Shown here: positions 38,200-49,050 of the stretch, one piece after another
How the letters are laid out: each line of letters starts with the position of its first letter
How positions within the stretch are numbered: position 1 is the first letter of the stretch
Assembly (NCBI GenBank): GCA_963765585.1
Contig: CAVXXB010000006.1
Location: forward strand, 75,621 to 139,620
Length of the DNA: 64,000 nt
Direction of reading: 5' to 3'
Source of the DNA: CAVXXB01 sp963765585
Lineage (GTDB): Bacteria > Calditrichota > Calditrichia > JAJRVZ01
Notes under the pieces: model-generated
Told to the model about the DNA's origin: nothing
The model's input: the letters and a program-made list of their open reading frames with translations, nothing else
Database searches by the model: none
Translations under genes and position numbers: made by a program

Positions 38200-39978
38200 C
38201 TACCGCAAAAGTATCATCTTCTTCACTTCCCTGTAACGTTGTCCTGAGCCTGTCGAAGGATCACCCGCCACCAACTGGTAGTAGTAGATTCCACTTGCCA
38301 GATTTTTTCCATCAAATGTGATAGGTATGATTTCCTTGATTCAGTTTTTTGATACAAGAGTCGTCACTTCTTTTCCAAGAATGTTATAGACTTTCAGTTC
38401 AACATATTCAGATTTGGGTAAAGTAAATTCGATTGTAGTTAATGGGTTGAAAGGGTTGGGAAAATTTTGATGTAGATAATTTTCTGCAGGCAAAATAATT
38501 TTATCATTTTTGTTTTTATCAATTGCAGTAACATAGTGATAAATACTATCCGGATTTCCGCCATATGCCCCCATGTCATTTCTCGCAGAATCCATTGCCG
38601 GCCATACTGCCATACCTCCTGATTCGATGTCATTGTATATGCTACTGTCATACCCGGCATCAATACATGGAGATTCAGCAGACAAATAAAAGTTTTCTGA
38701 ACCGGTGAATAAAGGATCTTCGAAGTAAAGATTGTCTACTGAATCATGGTATGAACTATAGGCAAAAAATGAAGTGAGTATCGGCAATAAAATTGTTATA
38801 CAACTCAATACCATTATACGCGGTCCTGGCGTTAAATAAGACTTCAAACCTGAAATCACATGAAGCTGGAATTGAAATTTTTCAAAGATATTATTTACAA
38901 AAAACGGAATCGATTGAAATATGATGAATATACCGAAACACCATTATTGTCAACAATGGTGTTATTGCATATAAAAGGCCTCGGACTTATATCAGCATTC
39001 GGATATTTATGGCGAAATAAGTTCCATATTGAGATAGCCGAGCCATGTTTCGGTGAATTATTGTTATAAATCAGATTATTGTAAATACTTGGATTCGTAT
39101 TGTAATCACGAACATTTGACTGTTGCCAATACGTAATGATAGATTCCAGCCCCAAAGGTGTTGAAACAATGTAGTTCATTATTTCGGAATGGTATTGCCA
39201 CAGATAATAACTTCACCACTGAAAGGAAGATTTAAGTTGACAGGCTATTCCCCCACCCCAGGCTTTCCATGTTTTTGAAATGTATACATGATTATTCTCA
39301 ACAATATTATTCTTCACAATAATAACGACCACCTATCGCACTGTAATATTATAAATATCAATTCCACCTCCACCTAGTTTTCAGTACCCTTATGATATTG
39401 TTTTATAATATAGTTTACGAATAATTACTTACCGATTTGCCCTGCCGGGATAGCCCAGGCACGAATACCGGCTCCTCGGTAGCATAAAGATCGGACTGAA
39501 TTGTATTATCTCTTATAATATTATTTCGAATATTTGCACCGGAAGAATTAACAAAAATTCCTCCGCCCTGGCGCATCACTCCTGGTCCAAAGTCAGGATC
39601 AACATAAGTGCTTCTCGTGCCGGAACCTCCAGTAATAGTAAAGCCATATAGCACAGAAGTAGTATCTTCTCCATTATCATAAAGAATACTACTGAACCAC
39701 TATCGGGATGACTGGGTTGGCTGCCATCAATAATTGTCCGTGAAATATGACTGGTATCTTCATCAAGTCATAAAATGACTGGCGACTATGATCGCTTTTC
39801 CCCGGAAATTAATATTTTCATAATATGTACCTTCCGCCACCAACACTGTATCTCCTTGATTGGCGATATCGATTGCTCCCTGAATAGATGAGGTATCAAC
39901 CGGAACATTGATAGTGGACCCAGATGATTGACAGCATAAAAAGATTGAAACGACAATAAAGATGGTAAAAATTTTCAT
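38200..39978 (-). CDS. Secreted right-handed beta-helix protein with T9SS sorting domain, multiply frame-disrupted
   Basis: Starts at ATG 39978 after a strong GGAGGTG site, with signal peptide MKIFTIFIVVSIFLCCQSSG. TINVPVDTSSIQGAIDIANQ and ITGGSGTR...GGGIFVNSSGANIRNNIIRD are beta-helix (pectate-lyase-like) repeats, and ENYLHQNFPNPFNPLTTIEF through REVKKMILLR is the sorting domain, ending at a TAG at 38200. At least six frame changes interrupt it, including an insertion near 39770 and an apparent deletion in a T run near 39680. Some may be sequencing errors, but the density is higher than elsewhere, so genuine decay is possible. Confidence 0.75.
38237..38260. repeat. In-frame 24 bp micro-insertion (GTCCTGAGCCTGTCGAAGGA type)
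   Basis: Relative to the otherwise similar 3' ends at 35908 and 47471, 24 bp are inserted here, adding eight residues (PSTGSGQR) between GD and YREVKK. The core TCCTGAGCCTGTCGAAGGA is an imperfect inverted repeat of a type seen dispersed in many environmental genomes. Confidence 0.7.
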
Positions 39979-40124
39979 GGCACACCTCCAGAATATGTAA
40001 TATGATTTCCGGGATTTGTACCATAAAGATATAGAACTGATAATCATGATGGTTAGCAAATATTCGTCAATATATGAAACAAATTATGCAAATCGGTTAA
40101 AAAACGGTCGCTATTAAATAGATT

Positions 40125-43100
40125 TTACTTTTGTTGAAATGTCAGTTCCTGAGAAGGGGTAATTCCAAACTGCTTTTTATAACATTTTGCAAAATAACTG
40201 AGAGAGTTAAAACCAACTGCGTTGGCTACTTCTGATATATTGCCATATCCTGATAATAATAACTGCTTCACTCTTTTCATCCGCATCGTACGAAGGAATT
40301 CCGAAGGTGTCAGGTCTACCAGGGCTCTGATTTTTCGGGTTAATGTGGCCAGACTCATATTCATTTGAGTGGCAATTTCATCTATCTTTAAATTTACATT
40401 TGAGGATTCAGTATTTACGGTCTTGGTTAATAGTGTAAAAAATACTTTATCTGCTGATGTAATGGCAATTTCATCCGGATCAATTTCAAATGAGCGTTTG
40501 AAATTTTCATAATTACGTTTTTTAGCGGCTAAAGTATTGTGAACTCGCAAGTGTAGTTCTTTTGCCTCAAAAGGCTTTATGATGTAGTCGTCTGCACCGG
40601 CATCCAATCCGATATATTTCTCTTCCTGAGTAGACTCTTGCTGTTAGTAAAATTACCGGAATATGCGAGATTTCTATTTCGCTTTTTACCAACCGGCATA
40701 ATTCAAAACCATCCATTTCCGGCATCATCACATCGCTGATTATCAGATCAGGCGCATGTGACCGTGCTAATTTCAGACCTTCATTGCGATTAGCGGCCTG
40801 AAATAGGATATACTCTGATTGAAGAAGGCTTGTCAAATAATTCCGGACATCAGGATTGTCCTCAATTATTAATATCTGAGCATGATGATTCCCGATCGGT
40901 TTTTCAATAGTGGTAGCATAGTCTGTAGGTGATTCCAAATATGCAGTTTCTGGATATATCTCAGTTTTCACCCTGTCTTCAGCTAGAATCTCATCATCGG
41001 AAAGGTGTTTCCGCCCTAGTGGCAGATAAATTGTAAAACAGGTCGATTGCCCCTCCTTGCTGGAGACAGATATCGAGCCGGAATGCAATTCAAGGTATTC
41101 TTTTACCAGCGCCAGCCCTATTCCGCTTCCTAATCCATGTGTACCATCAGATTCATTTACCTGATAAAAACGATCAAATACCTTTGTAAGACTGATCAGA
41201 CGAAATCTCTGAACCCGAGTTTGAAATAGTGATTTGAATAAACTCAGCATCTCCGGCAGAGAGTGTATTACTACTATAATCGCTGCCATTTGTGCTTACT
41301 AATACCGAAATCTCACCATCTTCCGGAGTGAATTTAAAGGCGTTAGATAGCAGATTATTAATTATTTTTTCAAATTTTTCTGTGTCTAAGTAGATTTCCA
41401 ATTCAATTAAATCCGTCTTAAATGTAAAATCTATATTTCGTTTTACTGCAAGGGATTCAAAGGATTGCACCAATCCACTGACCAGAGGAATAAGGTTTTG
41501 CCTGCAGGCTTTAAGTTTTACATGGCCTGATTCAAGTTTGGATAAGTCCAGTAACTGGTTTACTAAGTCAAGCAGACGCCGCGTGTTTTTCAATACAACC
41601 TTACAATGTTCTTTAAGATTGCCTTTAAGATCGCCATCAAGAAATTGTTTTATCGGACTCTCGATAAGAGTTAGTGGAGTGCGGAATTCATGCGATATAT
41701 TTGTAAAGAATTTTGACTTGGCCCGATCGACTTCTTTAAGTTTTTCAGTTTCCAGGTGTTCTATTTCACTCTTGTGTCGTGAACGAATCCGGTTCAATTG
41801 AATGTACCAAAGAGCACCAACCAGTAGGATTCCCAATATAATATAAATAAAATAAGCGAGGTTGGTCTGCCACCATGGCGGTAAAATAGTAATGTTTATA
41901 CTTGCATCTTTATCATTCCAGATACCATCATTATTGGAGCCTCTGACTCTGAATACATAATCTCCAGGATCCAATTTGGTATATGTTGCCAATCGTCTGG
42001 CGGCATTCGTATATACCCAGTCACGATCCACACCTTCCATTTTATAGGAATATCGGTTTTTACCAGGGGCATTATAATCCAGGGCTGCAAATTTTATCGT
42101 AAAATTATCCTGATCGTACGCAAGAATTATATTATCTGATTCAGATAGAGATTTTTTTATTGGACTATCTTCACCAGGAATTTGTACACGATTGAATAAT
42201 TCTAAATCAGTAAAAACGAGATCGGGAACATTAGTATTTACTCTTATACTTTCAGGATGAAAAAAATTAAAACCATTATTACCACCAAAATACAGCCAAC
42301 CTTTTTTGTCTTTCATCACCGATAGTAACCAGATTTCATTGCCCTGAAGTCCATCGTTTATATCATAGTTTCTAAATATCTCTGTTTTCTGATTAAAATG
42401 AGACAATCCGCCCATTGTACCTAACCATAATTGGTTAATATTATCCTCAACAATGGTACTGATAAAACTATTCGATAATCCATCCTTCTTGGTATAATAA
42501 TCAAAAGTGTTATCATTTTCATTCATTCTATTGAGACCTGCTTCAAGTAGTTATCCAAAGTGTACCATTCTTGTCTCTATGAATAAAATATGAAGAATTG
42601 TTGCTCAAAGATTTGGGATGCAGGGGATTGTGTTTAAATGAGGTCATTTTATCTAAAGAAATATCAAACCGGCTCAATCCACCAGATGTGGCAATCCAGA
42701 TAATATTTTTATCTTTAGGATCGGGATAAAGATGCTGAATATAGTCATTACATAAAGAATAGGGATCGGACGGGATATTGAAGTATCGAAAATATTTTTG
42801 AGTCTTATAATTATATTTGATTAAACCTTTGTCCGTACCAATCCATAATGTACCATTTTTTTCCCTTTCTACCTGACAGATAGACTGTATCCAAAAAGAT
42901 GATTCGAATTCCTGACCTGGAACTTCCTGTAAATAGTGTATAAAATGGTCATTCAGCCGGTCATATCTTGCCAACCCATGGGCAGTACCGAGCCAGATAT
43001 TTCCATCATAATCTTCATATACGGCCTGAACTTTACCGCTTGGTGGGGTTGTGGGATCATTTGGGATATGCGGATAATGTTTGAATGTCTTTTGATTGCG

Positions 43101-44337
43101 GATCATAACGGTCTACACCTTCTGTTTCCAGCCCAATCCAAACATATCCAAAGGAGTCTTCGCAAAACTGGAATACCGTTTTTTGGGCCAGACTATTGGG
43201 ATCATCGGGATTATGATTATAGTAATAGAAGGGTTTTTGATTGAGCAAGAACTTGCTCAAGCCAGCACTTTCGCTGCCAACCCAAAAAATATCAGATTTA
43301 CCATCGGTATAAATAGACCTTAATACATCGCTATTGATACTATGTGGATCATAGGAATTATTTTGATAACGGATAAATTTCTCAGTATCTGGGTTAAATT
43401 TATTTAATCCCTTGCCGTGAGTGACTATCCAAAGATTTCCATCTGAATCCTCAGTGATATCAATTACCCAGTTTCCCGATATACTATACTCATCTTGAGA
43501 ATCATGAATATATCGTTTAAATGATATTTCGGGGAGTTTGCTTGTATTGTTTATATTTGTTAACTGTGATGCATCTATTTTATTTAATCCGTTTTGCGTG
43601 CCGATCCACAAATGCCCTGCATTGTCCTGGTAAATCGCCCAAACAAAATTATTACTCAGGCTTCTATTATCGTTTTGGTCACTTCTGAAATGCATAAATC
43701 GTCGTGATTCCGGATCATAGAAATCGACACCACTTCCAAGTGTACCGATCCACAATTGCCCGTGATTGTCAAACTGTAGATTGTTGACATAATCGCTTCC
43801 CAAACTATTGATATCATCCGGATCATTACGTATATGAGAAAATTTCTGCGTTTTTGGGTCAAAGCGGTTTATACCACCTGTGGTACCCAGCCAGATATAG
43901 CCACTGTCATCTGTACAAATGGCATTGATATAGTCGTTGCTGATACTATTACTATTATCAGGATCATGGGTAAAATAAGTAAAGGTTTCCGCATTAATAT
44001 CAAGACAGTTTAATCCTCCTCCATGAGTTGCTAGCCATAGATGTCTGCTCGTATCTGTGTTTACCTCAATCATTTTCCAAATGTAATTACTATTGAGACT
44101 TTTAGGATCATAAGGATCAGGACGAAAAATTTTGAAATCCACGCCATCATAGCGGTTTAATCCACCACAGGTTCCGATCCATATAAAACCTTTGCTATCT
44201 TTCAAAAAACAATTAACTGTATTTTGGGATAATCCATCTGTTATGGAAATATTTTCAAATTTTAGAGGAATATCATTCGAAGAATTAACTGGACAAACAA
44301 GTAAAATGATAATAATTCCGACTTGAAATATTTTCAT
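40125..44337 (-). CDS. Hybrid two-component system protein (propeller sensor, histidine kinase, REC, AraC HTH), four +1 frameshifts
   Basis: One protein of about 1,400 residues as in Bacteroidetes HTCS regulators. Order: signal peptide; two-component regulator propeller repeats (IWIGTCGGLNRYDG and many more); Y_Y_Y domain; transmembrane helix near LAYFIYIILGILLVGALWY; HisKA with FFTNISHEFRTPLTLIESP; HATPase with GSGIGLALVKEYLELHSG; REC with IISDVMMPEMDGFEL; AraC-type HTH at the C-terminus. Frame breaks near 43090, 42533, 41188 and 40623 are each repaired by removing one base (for example to WITTEAGLNRMNEND and RVTQEEKYIGLDAGADDY). Such sensors bind oligosaccharides and switch on glycan-use genes; the target here is unknown, though T9SS cargo genes adjoin. 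Confidence 0.9.
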
Positions 44338-44529
44338 TATATTAAGATGTTTTAGATGAAAATGATTACTTCTAGGGAGTATTATACAATAAAGATATAA
44401 ATCAAAGATAACAAAAACAACGAAAAAGAGGATATAGTTAGTGTGGATCTGAATTATTAAAAAATTCCTGATAATTCCAAGGCTATATACATCGATGAGG
44501 ATCAGTCTAAAAATTAAATTTAACAAAAT

Positions 44530-44826
44530 TCACCCCAACTCCCGCATAACAATCGTAACCCAGGCGCGGGAGACGCCCAACTTTCTTGCTAATGCTGCTC
44601 TGCTTCCGATTTTCGGGTTGTTAACCATTTTTTGGTATTTTAAGGCAAGTTCATACCGGGAAATACGTTTCTTCAATTTTTTGGTGTTAATCTTTTGTTG
44701 GCGTTGGCCAAGTCGCAGTGGGAATTCTGTAGTAAAAAAGTTCGAGTTTAGGACGGATGAGGGGAGCCTGACCCCACACATTTTTGTGCTGTGGTTTTTT
44801 ATTTCTACGAAGCAAATTTTGAGCAC
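44530..44826 (-). pseudogene. HTH DNA-binding protein fragment
   Basis: The part RYELALKYQKMVNNPKIGSR and ALARKLGVSRAWVTIVMREL is a helix-turn-helix of the kind next to recombinase or ParB-like genes. The apparent N-terminus runs through the 86 bp repeat copied from the tRNA-Asn flank, so that start is accidental. The protein ends directly after the helix-turn-helix, suggesting truncation. Confidence 0.5.
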
Positions 44827-44848
44827 TAATATCTAAATCCTAAACAAT
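44763..44848. repeat. 86 bp direct repeat of the tRNA-Asn 3' flank (copy 2)
   Basis: Same length and orientation as 35647-35732, beginning with GGAGCCTGACCCCACACA and ending in AAACAAT. The pair brackets 9.0 kb holding the serine hydrolase, the beta-helix gene and the hybrid sensor. Confidence 0.8.
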
Positions 44849-44905
44849 TCAGTTATGGGGAATTGTCCAATTGTATATCGACTATTTTTACGCTAATTTG
44901 GCTAA

Positions 44906-45472
44906 TTGAATAGCGTAATTTACGTTAATTGGGTTGACACGTTATTAAGATTACTTGCTTTTCAGATCGGATCTCAGGTTTCTTTAAATGAACTGGGTAA
45001 TTCCCTAAACATGAGCAAGGATACGGTTGCTTCTTATATTGACTTATTGGAGAAGGCATTTGTCATATTCAGATTATCCGGTTTCAGCAGAAATTTACGC
45101 AAAGAAGTCGTTAAGATGGATAAAATATATTTTTATGATTTAGGTATACGCAACACCCTAATTGATAATTACAACAGTCTGGATTTCAGAGACGATCAGG
45201 GAAAATTGTGGGAAAACTTTATCATCAGCGAACGAAAAAAATACTTGTCCTATACCAGGAATTTTAAAAATTGTTATTTTTGGCGTACCTATACCGGAGC
45301 TGAACTGGATTATGTTGAGGAAGGCTCAGGAAAATTAAACGGTTTTGAAATAAAATGGTCTGTTAAAAATAAAAAAGCACCCGCCTCCTGGTTAGAGACT
45401 TACAAAAATGCCACCTATGAAGAAATCAATAAAACTAACTTTATTGATTTTATTTCCAATTTAAAGAATTAA
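44906..45472 (+). pseudogene. DUF4143 C-terminal fragment of an AAA ATPase
   Basis: Encodes the DUF4143 region of the AAA_14/DUF4143 ATPase family: LNELGNSLNMSKDTVASYID, a helix-turn-helix-like part, then KMDKIYFYDLGIRNTLIDNY, GKLWENFIISERKK and the nuclease-like CYFWRTYTGAELDYVEEG with a late EIKWS. The N-terminal Walker A/B ATPase module (about 200 residues) is missing upstream, so this is a 5'-truncated gene. The full proteins are common, variable-copy ATPases of unclear, possibly toxin-antitoxin or defence, role. Confidence 0.8.
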
Positions 45473-45641
45473 GCCGGCTGAAAAATGTCTTTAAATCCTC
45501 AATTTTAAATTGAAATTTCATCATCGAGATATGAAATATCAATGATAATTCAAAGTAAAATTGTCATATCTGAGATCTAATCCTTTTTAGATTCATTACA
45601 TTTTATACTGACAATAACTATTAGAAATTTGTTCAACCAAC

Positions 45642-45666
45642 AAAAAAGGCCCTGCATTGCAGAGCC
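45642..45666 (-). terminator. Terminator hairpin (copy 2)
   Basis: GGCTCTGCAATGCAGGGCC on the minus strand followed by TTTTTT, 20 bp after the stop of the T9SS gene at 45686. Confidence 0.8.
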
Positions 45667-45685
45667 TCTATAAAAAGTTTTGACA

Positions 45686-47116
45686 CTATCGCATCAGGAT
45701 CATTTTTTTTGTCTGATGAAATTTCCCGGCTGCAATCGTGTAGAAATAAACTCCGCTGGCCAGATTTGAGGCATCAACGGTTAAAAAATGCGTACCAGCC
45801 GTTTTATGGCCCGCAAATACCGAACCCACAACCTGTCCGGTTAAGTTGTGCAGCGTGATTTCTACAAATTCATTTGCGGGCAGCGTAAATGATATGGTGG
45901 TGCTCGGATTAAAAGGGTTTGGATAGTTTTGCGATAAATGATATCCAAGCGGAGTTTTTATTAAACTCTCATCCGTTGCATCAATTGCTGCAAGTTCGCT
46001 TTCAATAATATTTAAAAAGTAAATGTCACCAGCACTGCCGTATGATTGGGTTGATCCTATAATCGTATAACTGCCCTCTCCACTGCAAATCACCTGGTTC
46101 GCCCAGTCATTCCCTTCACCGCCATAGGCCTTAGTCCATACTGTATCGAGATTTGCATCGAGTTTTAGCACATATATATCACCTAAGCCGGCTCCAATCG
46201 AAGTGGTAGATCCACAGACTATATAACCGCTATCCGGAGTTTGGGCAATAGAATACCCATATTCATCTTGGGCAAAACCGTAAGTTCTGGTGGATAATGT
46301 ATCACCGTCCGATGTTATCTCCGCCAGGTACACATCGTACCCGCCGGCGCCCGACGACTTTGTTGTACCAAGAACGAGAAATCCACCATCAGAAGTATTG
46401 CATATATCGTAACCAAAATCAACATCGTTTCCGCCGAGCGTACAGGTCCATAACGTATCACCGTTGGATGAATCCAATTTCGCGATATACATTTTGTTCG
46501 GACTGCCAACGGCGCCGGTCATCAGGTAATGTTTATCCGCTGTCTCAATAATTTTGTATCCAATAACCGGACCATATGTCCGTGACCATTTTTCCACTCC
46601 TTTGGCATCGGTTTTCACCGCCCAAAGATCACTATAATTATATTGACCGGTAAACACAAATCCGGAATCGCAAGCCTGGACAACTGAGTAAGAGCCGTCT
46701 TTTCTCGAACTGCCAAAGTTCTTCTGCCAGATTAAATTCCCCAGGTTATCGACTTTTATAAGACAGACATCGCCGGAATTTGCACTGCCGCTGCTGAATG
46801 TTCTGCCACAAATAAGATAATTGCTGTCCAGGGTAGCGATGACTTCCATCCCGTTATCCCATGATACACCACCATAAGTTCTGGTCCAAATGGTATCTCC
46901 TTCTGCATTTGTTCGGATTAAATAGATATCATTATAATATGATTCCTGGTAAATACCGGTAATTAAAAATCCGCCATCATCCAATTGTACCGCACCGTAA
47001 CCAATGTCATTGTAATCTCCGCCATACCATCTTTCTGAAACAATGGTTTGTGAAAAAAGATTCATGAAAAGAGCAAAAAAGACAATCACAAAAAGCAGAT
47101 TAAATCGTTTCAACAT
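45686..47116 (-). CDS. Secreted repeat protein with T9SS sorting domain
   Basis: A 476-residue intact protein. Signal peptide MLKRFNLLFVIVFFALFMNL is followed by about seven repeats of roughly 50 residues with DGGFLITG, GDTIWTRTYGG, DVYLAEI and SGYIVCGST elements, predicted to form a beta-propeller. The sorting domain is LSQNYPNPFNPSTTISFTLP through ASNLASGVYFYTI and KKMILMR. Secreted through T9SS and probably surface-attached; no catalytic residues recognised. GGAGGTTTG precedes the ATG. Confidence 0.88.
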   Translation of the reverse strand: MLKRFNLLFVIVFFALFMNLFSQTIVSERWYGGDYNDIGYGAVQLDDGGFLITGIYQESYYNDIYLIRTNAEGDTIWTRTYGGVSWDNGMEVIATLDSNYLICGRTFSSGSANSGDVCLIKVDNLGNLIWQKNFGSSRKDGSYSVVQACDSGFVFTGQYNYSDLWAVKTDAKGVEKWSRTYGPVIGYKIIETADKHYLMTGAVGSPNKMYIAKLDSSNGDTLWTCTLGGNDVDFGYDICNTSDGGFLVLGTTKSSGAGGYDVYLAEITSDGDTLSTRTYGFAQDEYGYSIAQTPDSGYIVCGSTTSIGAGLGDIYVLKLDANLDTVWTKAYGGEGNDWANQVICSGEGSYTIIGSTQSYGSAGDIYFLNIIESELAAIDATDESLIKTPLGYHLSQNYPNPFNPSTTISFTLPANEFVEITLHNLTGQVVGSVFAGHKTAGTHFLTVDASNLASGVYFYTIAAGKFHQTKKMILMR

Positions 47117-47325
47117 TTCAAACCTCCGTAAGTGAATTCATTTCAAGTTCTGAACCATAATTAATTAAGAGCAGACATGTACCATATTAATAGTCGGAAG
47201 CATCCCGATTTGATTGTCATAAAAGTCGAACCATTTGATAATTTTTTATTTTATACTCGGATTATTCTTTTAATGCTTTAATTCTCAGAGTCAGATTGGT
47301 CGAGGTAATTCATGACGGTTGTGTC

Positions 47326-47421
47326 CGCAACACCGAGGTAGATTATGTCTTTGCGTATCAGGATAAATTAATTCCTATTGAGGTTAAATCAGGAGCAACC
47401 GGGCGTTTAACATCGTTGTAA
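47326..47421 (+). pseudogene. Second DUF4143-ATPase C-terminal scrap
   Basis: Encodes RNTEVDYVFAYQDKLIPIEV followed by KSGATGRLTSL and a stop: the nuclease-like end (EVDYV then IEVKSG) of a DUF4143 ATPase. Nothing upstream continues the gene. The stop codon overlaps the A run of the opposite-strand terminator. Confidence 0.75.
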
Positions 47422-47446
47422 AAAAAAGGCCCTGCATTGCAGAGCC
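47420..47446 (-). terminator. Terminator hairpin (copy 3)
   Basis: GGCTCTGCAATGCAGGGCC on the minus strand followed by a run of eight T, 25 bp after the stop of the T9SS gene at 47471. Confidence 0.8.
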
Positions 47447-47470
47447 TTTAACATTTTGTTTTTATACATC

Positions 47471-48773
47471 TTACTTGATGCAGATATCATCTTCTTCACT
47501 TCCCTATAAATCACCCGCCACCAACTGATAGTAATAAACACCACTCGCCAGATTATTGCCGTCAAACCGATACTGATGCACACCTGCCTTTAGCCATTGG
47601 CCTATTAGCCTTTTAACCTTCTGGCCTGCAACATTATAAATTGTTAACGTAACAAATTCGGATTTCGGAATTCGGAATTCTATATTCGTAATTGGATTAA
47701 AAGGATTGGGATAATTTTGTAATAGTACAAATCTTTCCGGCATTCCAGAATGAAATACTTCATCAATATCAGTAAAAATTGGATTTTTTTCATCGTGCTT
47801 AGTCCAGGTAAAACCATCCGGTGATGTGGCATAGCCAATTTGACATTCAGTTCTCCAGGGATTTTCATTTATCCTACTGGTATCACTGCCACTGTACCAC
47901 ATGCGGTATGTGGTTGTAACGGTATCCAGCAGAACGGAACAAAATCCAGTCCAGGTATCATCCCAACTTCCAGCAGACCCCTTTTTTAACACAGGATTCC
48001 CTGCATGTTTAGTCCAACTTACACCATCTTCGGAAGTGGCATATCCAATTTGCCCGTCAGAATGTTCACCGCCCGAATACCACATATGAAAAGTTTTACC
48101 ATCAAAGATCACATTTGGTGCTTCAACTCTGGGATAATCCCAATTTCCTGAGATTCCGGTCTTCAGAACCGGATTTTTTGCATTTTTTGTCCAGGTAACA
48201 CCATCTGGTGATGTGGCATGACCGATGCGAACATAATTTCCATCGGCACCAGCATACCACATATGATAGATACTATCAACCAATATAATACAATGACTGT
48301 CAACAAATACATCATCCCAACTCCCATTCGGTCCAGGACTCAGGACCGGATTATTCACCGAATCTTTTGACCAGATAAGACCATCCGGAGAAGTGGCATG
48401 ATGGATATGTATCGGTCCGGGAAGGAGAGGATCATCTGATGAAGTGTACCACATTCGGAATAGCGAACCATCATGAATAACGTTCGGCTCATACACAGTC
48501 GCCTCATTCCATCCGCCAAATGGCTCATGAACCAGCACCGGATTTCCAATATGCATAGCCCAGTCAATCCCATCGCTTGACGATGCAAAACCGATACCAC
48601 CTACTGGAGCCGGTGATTTCCCGGCATACCACATATAGTAGGTATTGTCAACTATAAGCACGGAAGGCATGCCGGCAACTTTATAATCCCATGCATTCTG
48701 TGCCAATCGAGCTGGTGAGGATTGATGCTAAGAACAACATCATTATACTTAAATTTGTAAAAACTGACCTCAT
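47471..48773 (-). CDS. Secreted five-bladed propeller (GH43/GH130-like) protein with T9SS sorting domain, four +1 frameshifts
   Basis: About 433 residues. I start at ATG 48773 after GGAGGTGTCTC; MRSVFTNLSIMMLFLASILT is the signal peptide and removing one base near 48705 joins it to MAQNAWDYKVAG. Six repeats of the TYYMWYAG, HMWYSGG and IGYATSPDGVTWTKH kind are those of glycosidase-like beta-propellers. The sorting domain NYPNPFNPITNIEFRIPKSE follows. Three more single-base insertions at 47480-47515 are needed to read GDYREVKKMILLK and the TAA at 47471. Total length is 3n+1, consistent with four insertions. Enzymatic activity is not certain. Confidence 0.84.
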
Positions 48774-48866
48774 GAGACACCTCCTTAATAGATGATTGAT
48801 ATGACTTGCTGAAGAACAACTTCGGATTTAATTTTCTGTAATTTGTACTCTACAAATAAATATATA

Positions 48867-48882
48867 CTCAATAATTGTGCCA
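48867..48882 (-). promoter_or_regulatory. Possible sigma-54 promoter
   Basis: On the minus strand TGGCAC-N5-TTGAG resembles the -24/-12 consensus TGGCAC-N5-TTGCA with a mismatch at the -12 C. It lies about 95 bp upstream of the propeller T9SS gene, which is divergent from an NtrC-type activator. Weak evidence on its own. Confidence 0.3.
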
Positions 48883-48988
48883 ATCAGCCAGCCTATGATC
48901 GTAGCTGATGCAAATTGTTTTATATTATTGTTTATTATAGATTTAGGAACATAACAATTAAACATAAGTTGTTTTCATGAGAGATGAT

Positions 48989-49027
48989 TCGTAATTTATG
49001 ACGATTTTAATTCGTAAATTGTTACGA
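48989..49027. promoter_or_regulatory. Tandem 16 bp palindromes, candidate activator binding sites
   Basis: TCGTAATTTATGACGA (48989-49004) and TCGTAAATTGTTACGA (49012-49027) are two copies of the dyad TCGTAA-N4-TTACGA, 23 bp centre to centre, the second perfect. They lie just upstream of the NtrC-type gene at 49051 and suit an enhancer or autoregulatory operator. Confidence 0.55.
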
Positions 49028-49050
49028 TTCCCAATATCAGGAGTCTGGTG

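Noticed and set aside
38860..39069. Plus-strand frame inside the beta-helix gene
   Set aside because: The minus strand here encodes beta-helix repeats in shifting frames; the plus-strand frame is a shadow.
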